Origin: Tetracladium setigerum
Lineage: Eukaryota > Ascomycota > Leotiomycetes > Helotiales
Reading direction: 5' to 3'
Length of the DNA: 64,000 nucleotides
NCBI GenBank assembly: GCA_031472005.1
Contig: PZJY01000004.1
Span: 1,648,556 to 1,712,555, forward strand
Shown: piece after piece, positions 59,964-64,000 of the stretch
Numbering within the stretch: position 1 is the first letter of the stretch
Layout of the letters: every line of letters begins with the position of its first letter
Translations under genes and position numbers: made by a program
Notes under the pieces: model-generated
Seen by the model: only the letters and a program-made list of their open reading frames with translations
What the model was told of the DNA's origin: nothing
Database searches by the model: none

Positions 59964-61056
59964 CTACATATTATACAGTCCGATCTTGCGGCCAATATCA
60001 TCCGCAATCGCCATGAAGGCTTTGGCTCTATCACTTTCGGGCTCCGAAACCACTGTAGGTTTACCTCTATCCGCATCATCGCATATGCTAGCGTGCAAGG
60101 GAACGTCCCTAAGAACTCAATCCCATACTTTTCGCAAGCGTGCGTCACTCCAGAATGCGATCCGAAGATGTGTGTGCTATTCTGACAATGTGGACATGTA
60201 AAGAGAGACATATTCTGCACCATGCCTAATATCGGAATCTTGATGGTCTTGAACATATTTATCCCTTTGACTGCATCTTTGAGCGCAATGTCTTGAGGTG
60301 TTGAGACAATCACCGCGCCTTTCATCTCGTCAGCACTCCTATACCAAGTTTCCTTAATTTCAAAATGTTCAACTCACCATCAAGGACAATCTGCTGTGTG
60401 ATCGTCAATTGTGCATCTCCTGTTCCAGGTGGCAAATCCAGCACCAAAACATCCAATCCACCCCAATCAACCTCGTGCAACAGTTGTTGTAAGGCCTTCA
60501 TAACCATAAGACCTCTCCACACCACTGGGGCGTCCTCTCCAACCAAATACCCCATAGACATCGACTTCACTCCATAATTAGAGAGTGGTATGAGTTGATT
60601 ATCTGCAAGTTATCAGATGAGAACTTCCCCAGCATGCTCAATTACTAACTCGAGGATAATCGCGGTTCTCCAGAGAGATTTAGAAGTGTGGGGATAGAGG
60701 GTCCGAAGATATCTGTATCGAGGATTCCACTTCGGAGACCGCGTTTTGCGAATGCGAGAGCGAGGTTGACTGCATTACGTTGCCTTTAGCACTAAGAAAA
60801 GGTTTTGAGGGGTGACATGCGGACCTGAGAGCGTAGATTTTCCTACTCCTCCTTTCGCAGACGATACAGCGATTACCTTCCTCACGTCTTTAATCTGCCT
60901 ACGTTCTGGCAGACCACGCTGCATGCGCGGAATGCTGCCTGCCCGCGGCAGTCCCTATTGTTTGTCAGCTTGAACAGGAAGTGGAAATTGAAATTGACAT
61001 ACCAACGGGTTTTCATGCTGCAAGCAACGAAGAGTTGAGAATAATCGAGGCTTCAT
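59964..61056 (-). CDS. IND1: Ind1/NUBPL, Mrp-type P-loop ATPase for complex I Fe-S assembly; one apparent frameshift
   Basis: Mitochondrial P-loop NTPase that delivers Fe-S clusters to complex I. Five exons (61003-61056, 60825-60954, 60650-60769, 60378-60602, 59964-60318), GT-AG throughout. A basic presequence (MKPRLFSTLRCLQHEN) leads to LPRAGSIPRMQRGLPERRQI, the Walker A variant AKGGVGKST, DTDIFGPSIPTLLNL, then VLDLPPGTGDAQLT and VDGAVIVSTPQD-like DGAVIVSTPQD. The Fe-S-bridging motif CPHC follows. After GIEFLG the frame goes wrong at the short C/T run on the coding strand (plus-strand G3 at 60099-60101). One extra base restores FPLHASICDDADRGKP and VVSEPESDRAKAF to a stop at 59964. That gives 294 residues and a sum divisible by three. 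Works in the same pathway as the complex I subunit at 9 kb, which is not linked in any operon sense. Confidence 0.9.
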
Positions 61057-61232
61057 ACTTTCAATGTTCAATTCATAATCCCGACGCTCAAGCTTCGAGG
61101 TCCATGATGATTTCGAGCGGGAAGGGGCGGCCGCTAGCCCGCCCCGCTCCGCTCTGGAGCTTTCAAAATAATTCTTGCGCCAAAAACTTCTTGAGAAAGT
61201 ACAGACACTTTCGTTAACGCGACAACATCAAG
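61057..61232. promoter_or_regulatory. Short bidirectional promoter, IND1 / BFR2
   Basis: Only 176 nt separate the two start codons. It includes a C/G-rich segment at about 61117-61155 (GGGCGGCCGC; CCCGCCCCGC). Confidence 0.55.
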
Positions 61233-63113
61233 ATGCCGAAACCTAAATCCACGTTGGCGAAGCAGATCGCCGAGTTGGAAATTGCTGTTCCTAAGGGTAG
61301 GATATATAGACATGTAAATACGAAAGACGTGATGCTAATTGGTATACAGATTTTGACCCCGAGGAGGAGGGAAAATATCAGAGTGAGGGCGAGAGTGGAT
61401 CGGAAGAGGATGAGGATGAGTTAGCTGGGACGGAACATTATGCTGCTGTTGGGTATGTGTTCTCTGCTCATTTATGCGGAAAGATGGTGTCTAACTTTTG
61501 GAATTAGAAAGAGCAAACTCCGTAGACCAGAAGAGGTCGCCTTAGGTCCACAATACGCGGGGTCAAGGGTCACAAGAGAGGATCTTTTGAACGATGAGGA
61601 AGATGACGAAGAAGAGGAGGAGGAAGACGCCGGTTCAAATTCCGACTCCCAAGATGGGGAAGAATCTGGTCCCTTTTCGGAATTGAACGATGTTGTTATC
61701 GGTGAAGGTCTCAATGAGGAGTTTCTAGACGAGGAGATCGACAGTGATGCTGCGTTTGGAGAAAGCGACGAGGAAAAGTTCAAGAAATTTACATTTCGAG
61801 GAAGTGGGAAGCCGAGAAAGCCTGCGAATAGGATAAATCAGAGAGCTACAGCCGCAGATTTCATGTCTAGCGAGGGAGAAGAGTCAGTCCATGATGATGA
61901 ATCTGAACAAGAAGAGACGGATGAGGATGTTCTGGATGTCGATACCCAGCACGAGGATAAGTTTGGAGACGACAGCGGCGAGTCTGAAGACGTGGACATG
62001 GAGGGCGGAGCTCCAGTGGACGACGAAGATGATCAATCCGAGGAAGATTCTGATAACGTATCAGATATTGAGAGTGCGGATGATTCTGAAAACGAGAGCG
62101 AAGCTGGAGAGAACGACAAAGCAAGACGTGATGAGCTTCGAAAATTGATGGGCGAGGAACAACAGACCGTTATTGCTATGTCAGAAGCAGCAAAATCGGA
62201 TGCGGCTAAAGGAAATGCCGTCAAATTGCAAAGAAAGGCATTTGACTCTCTTTTGCACGCGAGAATGGATCTACAAAAGGCTCTGATTGCTTCAAATTCT
62301 ATGGCTGCAATTGAGGAGAAAGACTCGGACGACGCAAACAGCTTTCCCTACGAAGGGGCCGAAGAAGCAGCCATCAAATTATGGAACACGTTGGATGGCC
62401 TTCGACACGAGCTTTTGAAAGCGAATGGTGCTAAAGCGGGTCAAAAACGAAAGCGGGGACTTGATATCACTGCATCTTCATCCTCTATCTGGGATAGGAT
62501 GCAGGCTACAGAAGTTGCCATGATTGACAATCGCCAGACAACCCTCGACAAATGGTCAACAAAAGTCCGAGGCACAGATGCTCAACCCATCTCGAAAAAG
62601 CTCAACCCCACTGCTCCTCAACAATCCCTCACATCGCTTCTCCAAGATCAACTTGTCAATTCCGATCATCTTATTCAACGAACCAAGATTCCTCGGTCGT
62701 GCGCTCCAGTTCAGAGAGATGCCAAACTAGTCGAAGATCCTAACATCTATGATGACGGCTACTTCTACCAACTGTTGCTGAAGGAATTGGTCGACCAAAG
62801 ACGAGTGGAATCGTTGTCAAATGGCGGCGGGGATGCAGGAAGTGCTCTGCAGTGGACTGCTGTGAAGGAGATAAAGACGAGGAAGAATGTCGATACGAAA
62901 GCTAGCAAGGGCCGAAAAATGCGCTATAATATTCATGAGAAGATACAGAATTTCATGGCACCGGAGGATAGAGGCAGCTGGGAAAGTGATGCAATTGATA
63001 GGTTCTTCGGAACGCTGTTGGGTCAGAAGATGACGCTTGTTGAGGACGATGGAGGACAGGATGGCGAGGAGATTTCGCCCGAGGAAGAAGGACTGATGTT
63101 GTTCAGATCTTAA
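61233..63113 (+). CDS. BFR2: Bfr2/AATF (Traube) ribosome-biogenesis factor
   Basis: Nucleolar protein of the small-subunit processome needed for 18S rRNA maturation. Exons 61233-61296, 61350-61452 and 61508-63113, 590 residues. The N-terminus (MPKPKSTLAKQIAELE; DFDPEEEGKYQSEG; HYAAVGKSKLRRPEE) is the AATF signature with HYxxVGKSKLR. Long acidic tracts follow (DDEEEEEEDAGS; ESEDVDMEGG), then the AATF domain (RRDELRKLMGEEQQTVIAM; LLHARMDLQKALIAS) and the TRAUB domain at the C-terminus (IYDDGYFYQLLLKELVDQR; KGRKMRYNIHEKIQNFMAP). The end GLMLFRS is intact and no frameshift is seen. It shares a 176-nt promoter with IND1. Confidence 0.95.
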
Positions 63114-63639
63114 GGCTTATGGAGGAATAAAGTCAAAGATTCAGCTTTAGGGCATGGATATAGATAGGCTATTTAAAGAAATAACTTCGTTTGACCAATT
63201 TCTATTCTTTTCCGTTTGGATGACTCAATTCCGCACGTTAATTTCATCTTTCCCAAGTAAGTAATTTCACTAGCGATAATAATGATACTGTTCACTGAGC
63301 TATAAAAAGGCTCAATATTTCGCATGGAAGTCACTGCGATTCGCGTCTGAATACATATTCTCGTATTCTGCCAAGAATATACTTCCGCTTTAAGCGAGAA
63401 CACTTGATGTGGATGACAACGACAGCAGAAACCGTCCTCAATAGCGGCTTCAACGGAATCTCCAATGAACACCTAGCTAGTAAGTAAATCAGTATCTTGC
63501 CTCTACGGGTTATCTAGAAACTCAAGATTCATCACATGACACAATACACATTTCACACACACACACAATCCGAAGTCTAATAGAGAATGCTCGTATTACC
63601 CATTATCCACTTAACCATCCAATATCTCATCATCTCATC
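63114..63639. other. Convergent intergenic region
   Basis: 526 nt between BFR2 and the partial gene at the right edge. It contains a CA-rich run at about 63553-63566 and a 99-codon minus-strand frame without family features. Confidence 0.5.
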
Positions 63640-64000
63640 TCACTCCCTTCCCTTGCCATTCCCAATTAAGTCCCCAGAATCAAACAATAATCGTCTCCTC
63701 CTCCTTCCCCAGCAAAAAATCCCAAAACACTCTCCCACACTTTCCCAAACCGTCTTATCCTTCTTCCCCAGCACCTCCTTCGCCTTCGTTGGAAAACTTT
63801 CGTATGTCAACTCAATAGATCTCCGTTTATCACTTGTCCAATTTGCCGTTCTCGATCTCGTCCTTGTTTCTGTCCCTGTGTTTGCTGGTGGTGTTCTTTC
63901 TCTTGCTTCTGTTGTTCTTGGCGGTGGTGATGGTGATGGAACTGAGCGGTTATCAAATACAGAGAGAGGCCTTGGCAAGGAAACAGGACCGAAATATTGT
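63640..64000 (-). CDS. Unrecognised protein, C-terminal part only
   Basis: A minus-strand frame is open from the right edge of the window to a stop at 63640, 120 codons. The start lies outside the window. The sequence is Pro/Ser/Thr/Arg-rich and probably disordered (PSPSPPPRTTEARERTPP), then more ordered (KRRSIELTYESFPTKAKEVLGKKDKTVWESV). The last 35 residues are Arg-rich and odd. In the next frame the same bases read ESVLGFFAGEGGGDDYC and stop at 63666, which looks more like a natural C-terminus. Given the missing bases elsewhere, a single lost base near 63745-63760 is possible. No family recognised. Confidence 0.5.
   Translation of the reverse strand, partial: QYFGPVSLPRPLSVFDNRSVPSPSPPPRTTEARERTPPANTGTETRTRSRTANWTSDKRRSIELTYESFPTKAKEVLGKKDKTVWESVGECFGIFCWGRRRRRLLFDSGDLIGNGKGRE

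Noticed and set aside
22701..60101. Programmed frameshifting or RNA base insertion as an explanation for the ten breaks
   Set aside because: The genes are unrelated and no shared slippery site or structure is seen. The breaks differ in context apart from a nearby G/C run, so a technical cause is simpler. RNA data could still revive the idea.
1..64000. A novel defence, biosynthetic or mobile gene cluster
   Set aside because: Every multi-exon gene I could identify belongs to a known housekeeping family on ordinary DNA. No transposase, reverse transcriptase, polyketide or peptide synthetase, terminal repeat or CRISPR-like array was seen.

Overview
The window is nuclear DNA from a filamentous ascomycete (Pezizomycotina). 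This rests on compact genes with short GT-AG introns (about 47-160 nt, many with CTAAC-like branch sites), long disordered Ser/Pro/Gln-rich proteins, and families with a typical filamentous-fungal form: a very long Not4, a CUE-Smr protein, a SIRT5-type sirtuin and nuclear-encoded complex I proteins. A helotialean (Leotiomycetes) relative is my guess only. I see no mobile element, CRISPR array, rRNA, tRNA or secondary-metabolite cluster.

Layout. 1-1.8 kb: 3' part of an unrecognised disordered protein. 3.0-8.5 kb: Not4 E3 ligase of CCR4-NOT, divergent from the complex I 30 kDa subunit (9.0-9.9 kb). 11.1-12.0 kb: small unknown protein. 12.9-16.8 kb: NPC1/Ncr1 sterol transporter. 18.7-24.5 kb: Ufd4/TRIP12-like HECT ligase. 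25.2-26.9 kb: CUE-DUF1771-Smr protein (Cue2-like). 28.0-29.7 kb: Mch1-like MFS transporter. 30.0-31.3 kb: SIRT5-like deacylase, divergent from Trm2 tRNA methyltransferase (32.1-33.9 kb). 33.9-42.6 kb: gene-poor, with one small Ser-rich gene at 37.6 kb. 42.6-48.0 kb: large WD40/solenoid protein. 49.9-50.9 kb: O6-alkylguanine-DNA alkyltransferase. 51.2-53.6 kb: eRF3/Sup35 with a prion-like N domain, divergent from a Yrb30-like RanGTP-binding protein (54.2-56.7 kb). 57.3-59.6 kb: divergent splicing factors Saf4 and Spf30. 60.0-63.1 kb: divergent Ind1 (complex I Fe-S assembly) and Bfr2/AATF (ribosome biogenesis). 63.6-64 kb: 3' end of an unknown gene.

Most genes are housekeeping. Themes recur (translation control and quality control: Not4, Cue2-like, eRF3; ubiquitin ligases: Not4, Ufd4; complex I: 30 kDa subunit, Ind1; splicing: Saf4, Spf30), but nothing suggests a functional cluster.

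The strongest signal outside ordinary annotation is a systematic one. Seven conserved genes need exactly ten one-base insertions to read through, and every insertion can be placed in a G or C run. In each gene the exon sum becomes divisible by three only after these corrections. The simplest reading is homopolymer under-calling in the assembly, not seven pseudogenes. A second point of interest is Not4: its C-terminal half lies behind a stop codon inside a 583-nt intron, so intron retention would give a short and a long protein.
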